Source: Reticulitermes speratus (lineage: Eukaryota; Arthropoda; Insecta; Blattodea; Rhinotermitidae). From it: a DNA stretch of 64,000 bases. The stretch is from NCBI GenBank assembly GCA_021186555.1, contig JAJKFL010000011.1, positions 4,780,501-4,844,500 on the forward strand, given 5' to 3'. This document shows positions 36,346 through 48,474 of the stretch, piece after piece. The notes under the pieces were generated by a model that saw only the letters and a list, made by a program, of their open reading frames with translations, ran no database searches and was not told where the DNA came from. Every line of letters starts with the position of its first letter. Within the stretch, counting starts at the first letter, position 1. The position numbers and the translations under genes are program-made.

Positions 36346-36765
36346 ATATCTGGGTATTAAGATCTTTAATAGTCTCCTCTCCAACATCAAAAACTTTTCT
36401 AACCCAAAGAAATTTAAAACAGTTTTAAAAACTTTTTTATATACAAATTCCTTTTATTCATTAGATGAATACTTTAATGTTAATAAGGAAAAAGTACACA
36501 GTTATTCCTACAACGAATTCTGTATCAGATTCTCTTGGTTTGGTTTATTATTTGTTAAATGTTTTTTACTCTGTTCTTACATTTATATATCTAGTCATGC
36601 ATTCAATATTTTATCTTATCTTACATAAATTGTAGTAATGTATTCAATGTAATCCTTTTGTAACTGTAATTGTATTTGCATTTACATTTAATTCATTTGA
36701 CTTGTTCTATATCCACTAAGTTTTCCAACCTTTTTGGATCGACTTGAATGTGAATAAATAAATGA
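36345..36765 (+). mobile_element. LINE 3' end (jockey/CR1-like)
   Basis: The strand encodes LGIKIFNSLLSNIKNFSNPK, then FKTVLKTFLYTNSFYSLDEY, the end of a LINE RT like that at 2690-3560. The 3' end is a long AT-rich UTR finishing AATAAATAAATGAATGAATG. Confidence 0.75.
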
Positions 36766-36929
36766 ATGAATGCAGGCGTCGATGTGCGTCCCGAAGCGCA
36801 ATTCGTGAACCACCAAAACATGGCGCGGCTTCAAGCGTAAATGTTGCAGTACTCAGTGGCAAGACCTCGACGAAGCCACTTTCTGCGGCAGACAATTCGT
36901 GGACTTCTTAAGACCCTATACGGGGCTAT

Positions 36930-37170
36930 CCAAGCGGAGATAGCTTCGTCATTGTAACGACTAGACTACGGGGCTGGACAGTCTGGGCTTCGAATCCCGT
37001 CAGAGTAAGGGATTTTTCTCTTCTCCGAAACTGCCAGACCGGCTCTGGAGCCTACTCAGCCTCATATTAAATGGGTACTGGGGTTCTGAGAATGGCTGGA
37101 GCTAAACATCAACTCCCCCTATATCTTCATGTCGTGCGCAGGTGCAACTTTACCTCTTACCTTACCCAAC
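36930..37170 (+). repeat. tRNA-derived SINE (family A)
   Basis: AGCTTCGTCATTGTAACG and the box B-like TGGGCTTCGAATCCCGTCAG lead into AGGGATTTTTCTCTTCTCCG and CAGACCGGCTCTGGAGCC. It is the best preserved family A copy in the window. Confidence 0.8.
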
Positions 37171-39087
37171 CGGCGTATGTCGAGATCTAGTCAGTGGTCT
37201 CATTTCTTAAGGTCTTTTCACTAAAATTCTACATGCATTTCGCATGTCTCCCATGTGTGTTATATACCTCTTTCATTCCATTATCCTTAATCTGGTAACC
37301 CTAATAATGTTTGCTGCACTGTAGGTCTATAAGTTACGTATTTCAGAAACAGATACTTAAACTGACGCCTTAAGTAAAGTTGCGAGTGCCTAGTCAGCAG
37401 CAATTGTCATATAACTTGTACTTTAACTCTGAGTTACGTGACGAAGCATGTATAAAATCTGTTATTGGGAATCCGTGAGCAGAGGTGTGGAAAAAGTCTA
37501 CCTTTGCCGCATCAGCTTCATATGATGGGAACGGTACCAGCAGTTTTGTGAAAGATTTGATGCAACAGAATCAAAAAGCAAAACACGCGAACATTTTATG
37601 GCACTCTCAGTCCTTTAATGTTTTCAATAAAAGCTTTGGAGACCGGACTGTCGCTGTGCACATACTCGTATATGCCTATGCAAATGCATATAAAATATCT
37701 GTTTATTACTGAAGTTCAGGTACAGAGGACTTCTGTTTATGTAAATACAGCACTTCAGGGTTAGACTGCAATACCGACTGAACCAAGTTGCTGCTCACCA
37801 GGTTGTGCTGTCCGGTTCACGTTACGTTCTGATTGCCAGTTCGTCGTATAAGAGTGATTAACCTACATACCACGGTATATATAGAGTCAATTATTATACA
37901 AGATGGCGGAAAAGTCACTTGAAATCGATGTTTAAAAACAGATAGGCCATACATAAGATAATTTAGTTTTTGTGACACAGTACGTGCAGGAGTTCCGTAA
38001 AGATTTAGAAAATATGTCAATATAGAATAAAGATACTTTAAACATTTTAAATAATCAATAAATATAAATTTAAGTTCACAAATTATACACCAACAAAATA
38101 CACTATATTTTCACTTTATATACTTTACTCTGCAGCCCCTATATATGTTTTGTTAGTGTATGATTTGTGAATTGTAAAATAATGCACTGTGAAGATAATA
38201 TTAAAAATAAATTTAAGTATTTTTCAGCAACTTTAAATAAACATGTTGCCTCTAATGCCAAGTGACTTTGGCGTCACTCTGTATTATAAATACACAATTA
38301 TTTTTGAACAAAGACATGTTTTATTACTCTGTGCATTCGTCATCACCATCACCACCTTTTCTGACAGAGCTCGCCAGATGAAATACACAGAACACAAAAT
38401 AAGCAGCACACAGTACACACACACACACAGCACATTAAAGAGCACACGTATTACCAAAATAATTCAACTTTGCCTCAAGTACTATTTATAATAGACATGA
38501 GTAACTTACAGGAAGACATGAGTGCCTGATAGTCGGTTTTGACCCTTTTTGTTATAGGCTAAATATCATAGACAGTCAAATATACTTACAAATGGGGAAT
38601 AAAATTGTTAGTTATTAAAATTCAAGCAAGCTGTTTTCACAGGGCCATACAAACTTCGCAAATTCACAGAAGTGTCGTGTGATACAGAATATCCTTTGTC
38701 GCTGACCGAAGCACGATAGCTTTATCGTATAAAAAGCTGCATCCGCCAGGACATTCCGTGACACCTGCGATGCTCAGATCACCTATACTCTCTGTAAATG
38801 TACGTCGATTCAGTATGTCCGGACGGCATGAAATGTGATTTAAAACAACTCAAATTTTTACAGAGAGTTTTATTGTAGTGTATTTGTGACGCTGACACAA
38901 CACGTGACAGAATTCATAAATTAATATTGAGGTTATGTATGTCGGTATACGAGTAAAGACGTTGTGGAAGACCAAACCAGGAAATATGCATAAACAAAGA
39001 GAACCAGTGGCCCCTGCAGACAACTGTTCATCCCGGCCCCTCCTTCTACGTTCAAAATATTTTTTTCGCTCTCGGTTTACTCTTCCA

Positions 39088-39130
39088 CCCTGAAGAAGGA
39101 GATAGTAACCTTCTCCGAATCTCGATACCT
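39088..39130 (+). ncRNA. Hammerhead-like core, variant
   Basis: CCCTGAAGA is followed by an A spacer, GGAGA, a loop, TCTCC and GAATCTCGATACC. The stem of five pairs and the CTGAAGA/GAA bases are present. Stem III is unclear and the usual GAAAC is GAATC. Confidence 0.4.
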
Positions 39131-39264
39131 GTCTACGAAACTAGACGTCATCGACTCTCTGACGACTGTAATCTTAATATCCTTTGACCATGGAACATTA
39201 AATCTCAAACTTTAGTGTTGAATTGGTACGGTAGCAAGAATTGCCTCTCAGTACTTCAGTGTGC

Positions 39265-39550
39265 AGAGTCAAGGACGTATGGAATATCCTACATACAACA
39301 AAAAGAAGGAACGCTAACTGGATTGGTCACATCTTGCTTAGGCACTGCCTTCTAAAACACGTTACTGAAGGAAAGACAGAAAGAAGTGTTGGGAAGACGG
39401 AGAAGAAGACATAAGGAATTACTGGATGGCCTTAAGGAAAAGAGATGATACTGGAAATTGAAAGAGGAACCACTAGATCGCAATCTGTTGAGAACTCGCT
39501 TTGGAAGAGGCTATGGACCTGTCGTAAGACAGACTACGGAATGAATGAAA
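39265..39550 (+). pseudogene. LINE 3' end, same family as 8485-9720
   Basis: Frameshifted NILHTTKRRxANWIGHIL-like sequence and GRRRRR-rich sequence precede the terminus GTAAGACAGACTACGGAATG. Strongly 5'-truncated. Confidence 0.75.
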
Positions 39551-39879
39551 TTTAGTTTGACTCTGTCACGTGGAAGCAGTGAACTAACCCAGTGTCATTT
39601 ACGTCTATTGACGGCGTTCCAATTAACGGAACTGTTTAAAATAATAACTACTATTAATTGAAATACTTCTCCCCCAAATATCATCGCCCATTTTTGTCAA
39701 AATGAACCCAATGTAAAGTGAAGAGTTTCATTGGTCTGTGACAAAAAAAAATGATTGAAAACCGTACTTAATAAGTAATTGTATTACCTTCACATTCCTT
39801 TGCGTGAGGTGGTGGTGTGTTATTTAAAGACACTGTTACTTTCTGAGACTATTTGGCATCGGTAATAGATGAATAAATG

Positions 39880-40030
39880 AGTACAGAACATTGGTGGAAT
39901 GATACTGACAGGGGAAAACCGAAGCACTTGGAGAAAAACCTGCCTCAGTGCCACCTTGTCCACCACAAATCCCACATGAATTGAAACCGGCATCCGCGGT
40001 GAGAGGCCGGTACAAACGGCCTAAAGCCAC
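39880..40030 (-). repeat. tRNA-derived SINE (family C), partial
   Basis: On the plus strand the reverse body AATGATACTGACAGGGGAAA, CAGTGCCACCTTGTCCACCA and GCGGTGAGAGGCCGGTAC are recognisable. It is the same family as the intact copy at 44348. Confidence 0.8.
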
Positions 40031-40202
40031 AGTATAGCCCTTTGTGTGAGGAACGTAGTAGTAGTGAGAACGTTTACCATAAGCAAAGAAAATCGACATT
40101 ACGACAAAGTAAGCATTTTATTACACAAATTTTAAGTTTCTTAAAGTATCACAAAACACAAACAAGAGAGGCAACGTACGTATAACTTAATATTGGGGAG
40201 CG

Positions 40203-40690
40203 TTCGCGTAACCATTGTTGCCTTGGAAAATAATAAGTATTACATATTCTGAGTGTGTGCCTGTAGCCTTAGTTATACAACATGCACAGCGCATGCGCCG
40301 TATTATATTGTCATCTGTGGTCCGACTTGCTCTATCATATTTTTCCACATTATCTCATAAACGGGACTATTTTTGCAAAAAAAAAGTATTGAATGTAAAA
40401 CATGTGTTTTGATTTTCTCTACAAATTTGGTCTGAAACCTTTCTCATTCTAAGAATAACTCAGCGAGATATTATCATAAATGTACATAGTCTTCATGTAA
40501 AGTACCCGTTATTCTTGTAAGATTTCAAAGAAAATTTAATTTCCTCGACAGATTTTCGAAAAATACACAAATACCAAATTTAATGAAAATCCGTCCAGTG
40601 GGAGCCGAGTTGTTCCACTTGGACAGACGGATGGACGGACAGACATGCAGCTAATAGTCGCTTTTCGCAATTCTGCGAAAGCGCCTAAAA
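40203..40690 (+). repeat. Dispersed 490-bp repeat with terminal hairpin, copy 1
   Basis: It begins TTCGCGTAACCATTGTTG and ends with the hairpin CGCTTTTCGCAATTCTGCGA followed by AAGCGCCTAAAA. An inverted copy lies at 62421-62913. A hairpin followed by CTAA near the 3' end would suit a non-autonomous Helitron, but the 5' TC and the flanking A/T are not established. Confidence 0.6.
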
Positions 40691-40925
40691 CGTAAAACAA
40701 AAATTTACATAGTGGTCTCCTGGGTTATGGCATACTTTAGTTTGGTATATGGTTAGCAGGGATAAGCAGGCACGCACTGCCTCAGTCTTCTTGGCAAAAG
40801 TCTTCACTTTCATATCGTGTCATAAACGGAAACACAATATTCAAGATATTCTTCTGATGTTACAACGTACTATAAAGCGAAACCAATATCTGTTACACCT
40901 ATGCAGACGTTTTAATAAACATACA

Positions 40926-41489
40926 CAGTGTGTCCAAAAAGTCCCTTCGGGGTTTTGAAAAATTGTGGCGCGCAAACAAATTGAGCTAGCTACATGCGGT
41001 TTGCGGCAGATTACAGTGAAACTCTAGAAGTTTTTTTTTGCCACAAGCAGTTTGAATTACAGTGAACCTGAAGACCCGTATCAGGAATGCGATCTCGGTT
41101 ATTCCAGCGGTTCCACAAAGTCCCTTCGGGGTTTTGAAAAATTGTGGCGCGCAAACAAATTGAGCTAGCCACATGCGGTTTGCGGCAGATTACAGTGAAA
41201 CTCTGGAAGTTTTTTTTTTGCCGCCAACAGATGACTTGATGACCTGAAGACCCGTATCAGGAATGCGATCTCGGCTATTCCAGCGGACATGCTCCACAGA
41301 ACATGGCAAGAGCTCGAATATCGTCTGGACGTTCTCCGTGCTACCAAGGGACCCACATCGAGGTCTACTGAGGTCAGTAAAAAACTTCCAGAGTTTCACT
41401 GTAATCTGCCGCAAACCGCATGTGGCTAGCTCAATTTGTTTGCGCGCCACAATTTTTCAAAACCCCGAAGGGACTTTGTGGACACACTG
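40926..41489. mobile_element. mariner-type relic with duplicated left end
   Basis: The inverted ends CAGTGTGTCC and GGACACACTG enclose a 100-base subterminal repeat (GTCCCTTCGGGGTTTTGAAA). The left end is present twice in tandem, about 178 bases apart. The middle keeps the C-terminus of a mariner-type transposase: LKTRIRNAISAIPADML, then LEYRLDVLRATKG, on the plus strand at about 41233-41350. Confidence 0.78.
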
Positions 41490-42239
41490 TACTTCAGTGA
41501 CGCTTCTGGATAACATAAAATAAATCAAATTTGTATGACCCTGTTTCAAGCAAAGTAAGTGATCTACAAAGTTATATACATATATCATTATTATGTAGTC
41601 CTATAGCGTTCCATACGATAATCTAAACACACATCGGAGACGCTGATTAAAATGTACTGCAAAGTTTCATGCAACGACTAAGCTCTGATATGAGTTAGAT
41701 GTAATTTTAAGGTCATGAAACCTTGCAAATGCCTACAGTGGCGGCTCGTAAGGAACATTTTCTAGTATTCACTAGGAATACTTACAAAATTGGCGAATTT
41801 TTAAACAAACTGTTCTCAAATTTAGAACCAATTGCTTATAAACGACAAATGTTTCACATGACAAAGCACCTTGATATAATTAGACACCTATACACAACAA
41901 TCATATACGCGCTCTTACCAATCAAATAATATGCACATACTGCTCTGCTTTAACACAAAATATTATGGCAGTGTTACTTTAATCGGAACAAATGCAGCTA
42001 TATAATTTTTAGTCCTCACAAACCGCCACATTGTATGATAATTCTATTGCAGTCGGAATGTCAACAAATAATATGAAGGGTTGAAAACACGTAGCTAAAT
42101 TGTGGGTACATTCAGAGTTGTATGAGCTAAGACGTCTCTTATTTGTAAAATAACTTACTAATGCAATATTTAAGATCCTAAAATGCTGGAAAAATTTAAT
42201 CAGGACAGTGCAAAAATCCGAGGGTCTATATCGCCGGGG

Positions 42240-42500
42240 ATACTAAATTTTTGTACGGTGGTGCTAAATATTTGTTTTTTGCTCGGTGTCTGAAAAGAGA
42301 ATTACGAGGGAATAGTATTTGCCAGATGTGGGAGTAAGCGTGAAGGTGGTTCTTAAGAACTGATACCGTGCAGTATCTTGAAACAGTAAAGTGCTCGGTT
42401 GACAAACGTTTGTATGTCGACATAGCACTTCTTACTCAAAATTACTCCTATAATAACAGCCTGAAGTGTGACACACCTTATGAGAAACACCGTGTATTGT
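42240..42500. repeat. Dispersed repeat, direct copy of 46270-46490
   Basis: GGGAGTAAGCGTGAAGGTGG, AAGAACTGATACCGTGCAGT and TGTGACACACCTTATG correspond in order to words at 46270-46490, with many differences. No termini were defined. Confidence 0.55.
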
Positions 42501-42601
42501 GGTATCACGTGAGTTACAGGTAACGTGTTATAATATTTCACCAATAAATTGGTTCCCAGCAAATGAAATGATCACACGAAACCAGAATGAGTGAGAAATA
42601 T

Positions 42602-42770
42602 AGTCAAGCCCCGATATAGCGCCACTGCTCGTTCACCGCAATTCGTGGCGCTATACCGAGAGTAGCGACAAATAAAAAAACTCTAAAATAGGGAATTTCT
42701 GTTCACTGATATTCATGGGCGGTAAATGAGGGTGGCGTTATATTGGGTACCGGTATATCGGGGTTTGAAT
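42602..42770. mobile_element. pogo-type MITE (third family)
   Basis: GTCAAGCCCCGATATAGCGC at the left mirrors GTATATCGGGGTTTGAAT at the right, with TA on both sides. About 169 bp, non-coding. Confidence 0.7.
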
Positions 42771-42782
42771 GTACTTTCTTAT

Positions 42783-43000
42783 GGGATGTGACGCCGTGTA
42801 AATTGGTAGAAATTTACAGACGCTTCATAGGAACGTGCTGCCTCCATCTTTAGGATAGAAGATAAGTCGCGAGGGAAATATAAAGGTGGGACATAGGGAA
42901 AAAGAGTAAAGGAACTGACTTTAAATGAAGGCAGTGTTCCTCCGAAACGTCAGTAAATTTCTAGCAGACTACGATGGCGTCGCATGCCAGAAGACACTCA
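42783..43000. repeat. Foldback with hammerhead-like halves
   Basis: The left arm GGGATGTGACGCCGTGTAAA and right arm (TACGATGGCGTCGCATGCCA) are inverted. On the minus strand the left part reads AAAGATGGAGGCAGCACGTT then CCTATGAAGCG; on the plus strand the right part reads CCTCCGAAACGTCAGTAAAT. Read together they show the family core CTGAAGA-T-GGAGG-loop-CCTCC-GAAAC. Confidence 0.6.
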
Positions 43001-43031
43001 ATTCCTCATCAAACCCAACAGTCGACGTAAT

Positions 43032-43985
43032 GCCCTGCTTTTGTTTAAGGTGCTACTGTGTAAGGTTCTACGGGCTGTTTGCTGTAAGGTTCTACTGTAA
43101 TGCCCTGTTGTTGCTGTAATGTTCTACTGTAATGCCCTGTTGTTGCTGTAAGTTTCTAATGTAATGCCCTGTTGTTGCTGTAAGGTTCTACTGTAATGCC
43201 CTGTTGTTGCTGTAAGGTTCTACTGTAATGCACTGCTGTTGCTGTAAGGTTCTACTGTAATGCCCTGCTGTGTTAAGGTTCTACTGTAATGCTCTTGTGA
43301 AGGTTCTATGTAATGCCCTGTGTTGTGTAAGGTTCTACTGTAATGCCCTGCTGTTGCTGATAAGGTTCTACTGTAATGCCCTGCTGTTGCTGTAAGGTTC
43401 TCTGTAATGCCCTGCTGTTGCTGTAAGGTTCTACTGTAATGCCCTGCTGTTGCTATAGGTTCTGATGTAATGCCTGCTGTTGTTGTAAGGTTCTATGTAA
43501 TGCCCTGCGTGTTGCTATAAGGTTCTAGTCTACTGTAATGCCCTGCTGTTGCTGTAAGGTTCTACTGTAATGCTCTGCTGTTGCTTAAGGTTCTACTGTA
43601 ATGCCCTGTGTTGCTGTAAGGTTCTACTGTAATGCAACGCTGTTGCTGTAAGGTGCTACTGTAATGCCCCGCTGTTGCTGTAAGGTTCTGCTGTAATGCC
43701 CGCTGTTGCTGTAAGGTTCTACTGTAATGCCCTGCTGTTGCTGTAAGGTTCTACTGCAATGCCCTGCTGTTGCTGTAAGGTTATACTGTAATGCCCTGCT
43801 GTGTTGTAAGGTACTACTGTAATGCCCTGCTGTTGCTGTAAGGTTCTACTGTAATGCCCTGCTGTTGTTGTAAGGTTCTACTGTAATGCCCTGCTGTTGC
43901 TGTAAGGTTCTGCTGTAATGCCCTGCTTGTTGCTGTAAGGTTCTACTGTAATGCCCTGCTGTTGTTGTAAGGTTCTACGTGCTTC
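43032..43985. repeat. 32-bp tandem repeat array
   Basis: About 30 copies of a 32-base unit made of TGTAAGGTTCTACTGTAATG plus CCCTGCTGTTGC. Most units agree, but many differ by single-base gains or losses rather than substitutions, for example near 43270-43340 and 43450-43530, as in uncorrected long-read sequence. Confidence 0.95.
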
Positions 43986-44347
43986 CAACAGACTTTAACA
44001 CTTTATTATATTAATTATATTATTATTATTATTGGGAACAGAAAAGTTTACTGTTCTGAAGGTTCCCAAATAGTGCCCGCTCGTCCTTCTGGTAAGGGTG
44101 GGCTTGACACAAGGCAAATTTTTGGGAACTGAAGTAGCGTGGCGGGAAGTGGACTGTTGGGAGTGAGCTGCAGAGGAAAGAAGCTGACAACTGAGGTTAC
44201 GTTTGATTTTCAGAGGACAACATTATGACAAATTAGGAGGACTGCGTTTCGGCGAAAAATTTGAAGTTGCTTTTAGAAGAATGTATGCCGTGCAAGGTGG
44301 GGTTTGTGTACCAACTCAGCACTTGCTGTACAACGAAGGGAAATCAC

Positions 44348-44640
44348 GGCCGTGCCATGGCTCAGGCGGTTAGTCGCCGGCCTCTCACTGCGGAGGCCCG
44401 GGTTCGATCCCGGGTCGGTCCATATGGGATTTGTGGTGGACAAAGTGGCACTGGGACAGGTTTTTCCCCGAGTACTTCGGTTTTCCCCTGTCAATTTCAT
44501 TCCACCGGTGCTCCATTACAATGGAAAAGCAGAAAAAACTTCATCTTTCTCATAGGGTTGCACAATAAGCCTTCAGGCTGCAGTGCGTCCGTAGCTTCTG
44601 CTGCGGGGCCGTTTAAAAAAAAAATCACAAAAAGCCTTCG
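44348..44640 (+). repeat. tRNA-derived SINE (family C)
   Basis: The head has pol III box A (TGGCTCAGGCGG) and box B (GGTTCGATCCC) at tRNA spacing. The body is TATGGGATTTGTGGTGGACA, then CACTGGGACAGGTTTTTCCC and TCAATTTCATTCCACCGG. The acceptor stem does not pair, so it is a SINE and not a tRNA gene. Copies on the opposite strand lie at 39880, 49140 and 49872. Confidence 0.9.
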
Positions 44641-45663
44641 TCGAGTTGGCCGGTCGCAGGACCTTCCGGCTGATACTGACTTACAGCCAGCAGGCAGGCG
44701 TTCAAATACACGAACCCTAACAGCAGTCCCTACAGTAGCTTTATTAAAAAAAATAATACCGTTGTGTTTTACAAAGATTTAACTCGTTCCTTTGGAAGAG
44801 TAACGGTTAAACTCAGAAGTAATCTTGTATTTAACTCCTGACTTTAATCTAATTATACACAAAACTGCAGTCCTCTCTTACAGAGAACACAGTCTAGCGA
44901 TGACAAAGCCCTACGGGTTAATGCTGTATATGTAAATATTCATGTCTGTTCTGAGAGTCAAATAAACCAGATAAATACACAGTTTGAGCAAAATTTAAAT
45001 TTTCTTCATGTGACAGCAGGTAGTATAAATAGTTACCACTTTACTTTAAATGGTTAAGTGAGGTTCGTTCAGTAAGATTGAACGAGCAAGTGATTGTCTT
45101 TAGCTTATATTTTCTGCTTAGACGAGGAAAAAGTACTTGATCATACAGGAATGTCAGAGCAGTAAGCAAGTGTGGTTGGTTCACACTAATGATGCATAGC
45201 TTGACGGCGTACATTTTATACACTGCACAAAACACGCTAAGACAGTTCCATTGAAAATCAAAGCGATAGACTGGCGACTGCTACCTCTGTTATGCAGACG
45301 CTGCTCGATGTACGACCATTCATACCTACAACCATGATACAACATGTAACCTCCGCGATTGGTCGATGCAATGCGCATGCGTACCAGTGTATGTTGTGTC
45401 CGGTTCATCAGTTTCATCTGGTCAGTTTGCTACGACGCTACACAGGAAGTTATTTTATGAGTCATTTTGAGTAAAACAAATCTACAAGTTAATATAGTAT
45501 ATATATATTATAATATAACTATGTGTCCGACTATCAACCCTTACACTGCTACAATATGTGCATTACGACACGGGTGTAACTGATAATTTTACAATACATA
45601 TTTTATTATTCTGTACAATATGAAAAGAAAGTGATGTGACAACACTCGAAGGAAAGGTATCAG

Positions 45664-45905
45664 CCCATCCCGGTGACCGCGCGGTCTAAATCGTGGGTCT
45701 GCAGCCGCTCGCTTGCTGGGATTGCGGGTTCGAATCCCGTCGGGGGCATATATGTCTCTTGTGAATGTTGCTTGTTGTCAGGTACACGCCTCTGCGACAG
45801 GCCGATCCCTCGTCCAGAGGAGTTCTACAGAGTGTTTGTGTCTAATTGTGTGTGATAAAGGGTAACAATAACCTCTGAACCTACAAAGAGTAGGTAGAAG
45901 ACGTC
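45664..45905 (+). repeat. tRNA-derived SINE (family D)
   Basis: The head GGTGACCGCGCGGTCTAAAT contains a box A-like stretch and GGGTTCGAATCCCGTCGG contains box B. The body includes CCTCGTCCAGAGGAGTTC and TAATTGTGTGTGATAAAGG. An opposite-strand copy lies at 61510-61775. Confidence 0.85.
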
Positions 45906-46269
45906 AGGCTAAGAAAGAAGGAAGGAAAGAAAGCAGACAAATATCAGTTAAGAATCTGTTGCCTTTCGGATAATTTCATCACCTCCCTTTACACGGTCTG
46001 AGGACTCTACAGTTCGCTGCACTCCTCCTGTCTGCCATGTTTTGCTGGCAGACCACGTGCTTCATGTGTCGCGACAAGAAGTAGCCAAGGAGCGAGAGAT
46101 CTGGTTACGGTCCAGGCCAGGCTTTTGGACCAAAACGACCAATCCAGCAGTCATTATAATGGCGATTAAGGTGTCATATTACTTGGCCGACATACGATAG
46201 ACACGTTGTTAACTAAGATGTGAGTGTCGTGCTTACAAATAAGGCAAGGAGTAGTGGAGGATAGGAGAT

Positions 46270-46490
46270 AGTGGTGTTTACTGGAGATGGGAGTAAGCCT
46301 GAAATTGCTTCATAAGAACTGATACCGTAGATTATCGTACAGTATCTTGAGAAATATACATGTTCGTAGCTGTGTAAATATTGATAATTGGGCATATGGT
46401 GATACAGCATTTTTACTGACAATGGCATAAAATAACGTCCTGATATTTGTGGCACACTTAATGCGGAACACTCTGTATACAGTGCTGCAT
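46270..46490. repeat. Dispersed repeat, direct copy of 42240-42500
   Basis: GGGAGTAAGCCTGAAATTGC and AAGAACTGATACCGTAGATT, ending near GCGGAACACTCTGTATAC. See the partner copy. Confidence 0.55.
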
Positions 46491-47525
46491 TTGTGTATTT
46501 GATCCCTGTTTACATTTTGTTACTTTGCTAGTGGGCAGTCGATGTGTATGTATAAGACACTTCAGACTTACGACAACAACCACTTAAGACCGAATCGTCG
46601 GAAACGAAGCCCGCCGTAAGTCGGGGAGCGTCTGTACGACAGTATTTCCTCACTACACACCTTAAGGTCAACAATTACATGTACAAAACACGTTATTACA
46701 CTCATTGAATGTTATGTAGATATACATTAACATTTTTAAAAATTCAAACAAAAATACTGTAAACATTGAAATATTATATAAAGCATAATTCTATCTTTAA
46801 AACACTTCTGTTCCTTCTGGATTTGACAAAGGTATAACAGACTTCTTTTGCAACATCGACTAAGCTTCAGTTCGAAAAGATAAGTCATTAATTTCATAAT
46901 TTCCTGCGTTGAGAACTTACTGGCTTGTTACATTTTCTTAGCATTAACATTTCATACACAAGAAACTTACATGTATTCATTACGCTTATATTTCTGAGTA
47001 AAAATTAATTCTTCTGTTTATCCAGGTATAAAATCGCACAGTTTTAAGCATACAGAAGTAAACTGCAAACTCAGTGAGGGGAATAGGCATACTTTCACAT
47101 TTTTCTCCCTTTCATGAAATTACGCACAAACATGACATATACATAGACATGAACTGGAGTGCGCGTGTGTGCGTGCATACGCACAATTTAAATTTAGTCA
47201 CAGTTTTTCATATACTTCAAACCAAATTACTTTGATTGCAGTGATGTAAGAAAACACACAGTACAATACAAGTATTATGCAAACCTTTTATTACCTTCCC
47301 ATTAGGTGTAGAATCAAGACCGCGAAGGAAATTTAAGTGCAAATTTAAATTCTCAAAATCATACCAACTCGAGTAGCACTAAAAGTGAAAAATGCCATGA
47401 TACTGTCGGTATGAATGGTTGCTAAATCAGCTTTAAGCTTTTGAAGCTTTATATTTACCTACGGAATATTTACAGATTCAGTTGATATCTCACAGAAAAC
47501 ACAATTCTTCTCCGTTACAAAGACC

Positions 47526-47825
47526 GGGGGGTACGCGGTGGCGCAGTTGGTTGAGGCTACAAGCTGGAAGGTCGCGGGTTCATTTCCCGATGGGTACATT
47601 GGGATTTTTCATTGACTTAATCCTTCCGGCCACACTATGGCCCTGGAGTCGACTCAGCCTCTAACAGAAATGAGTATCAGGAATATTTCCTGGGGGGTTA
47701 AGGCGGCCGGTGAGTAGGGCTGACAACCTTGCCACCTTCATTGTCTAGAAATTCTGGGAGCCTCAAACCCCTGGATCCCTAGGGGCCTGTGCAGTCCAGT
47801 AAAGGGATAGCTTTACCTTTATTAT
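47526..47825 (+). repeat. tRNA-derived SINE (family E)
   Basis: TACGCGGTGGCGCAGTTGGT carries box A and CGCGGGTTCATTTCCCG carries box B. The body contains CCTGGGGGGTTAAGGCGGCC and TAGGGCTGACAACCTTGCCA. An opposite-strand copy lies at 57230-57470. Confidence 0.88.
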
Positions 47826-48396
47826 AAAGACCAGACATTCAACACTTTTGTTTGTCTGAGACATATAAAAGCCGTTAATATATTGTGTGGGCAAAATGTA
47901 GCACTAAAACGTGCTTCGGCGTGCGATGCCTGCATTGCTTGACCACGGAAGTGTCCCAGTTGAACACCAGAAATACCATATCTCCAATTAATAAGCAACA
48001 ATGGTGCCTAGTAAGTACATTTTAAACAAAACGGTTTTGAGCAACATTCAATGGAATGAAAAATCACAATTACGATATTTTTGTATAAACATCCATTAAT
48101 AAATACGAATAACAAGCAACAAATTGTTTCATTTACAGCAAAAACAATTTCACAGTCCATTACAGCAATAATAATTCTTCATAACTGGTTTTACAGAATT
48201 ATATAAATTTTTAATAAAAGTCACGTGGCATGACTGGTTATATCTTAGGACATATTTTACTGCGGTGGTTAGACAATGTTTTACTGCGGAAACGTAATCA
48301 AACGTAAACTAACGCAAAGAGTTTCCTCTAAAGAATCATAATGTCTCAATGCACTATCATGTAATGTACATATATGAATGTGTCTCTTAGTGTATA

Positions 48397-48474
48397 CAGG
48401 GTATACACAAAAGAATGGTGCGGTCTCAATAGTGAATACTATTGAAATCGCACCATTCTTTTGTGTATGCCCTG
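48397..48474. mobile_element. 78-bp palindromic MITE
   Basis: CAGGGTATACACAAAAGAAT and its complement ATTCTTTTGTGTATGCCCTG form the ends; the centre AATAGTGAATACTATT continues the palindrome. TA lies on each side. The termini equal those of the longer mariner-type relic at 55055-55641. Confidence 0.9.

Noticed and set aside
36122..36628. 168-codon open frame
   Set aside because: Its second half is the LINE 3' coding end; the whole is a chance fusion of flank and LINE.
43032..43985. CRISPR-like array of regular repeats
   Set aside because: The units are contiguous with no unique spacers and the genome is eukaryotic; it is a plain satellite.
44348..44425. Possible tRNA gene
   Set aside because: The T arm is perfect but the acceptor arms do not pair and the same head occurs with the same body elsewhere.
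44261..44782. 173-codon open frame
   Set aside because: It is formed by a GC-rich SINE body (family C) with few stops and not by a gene.
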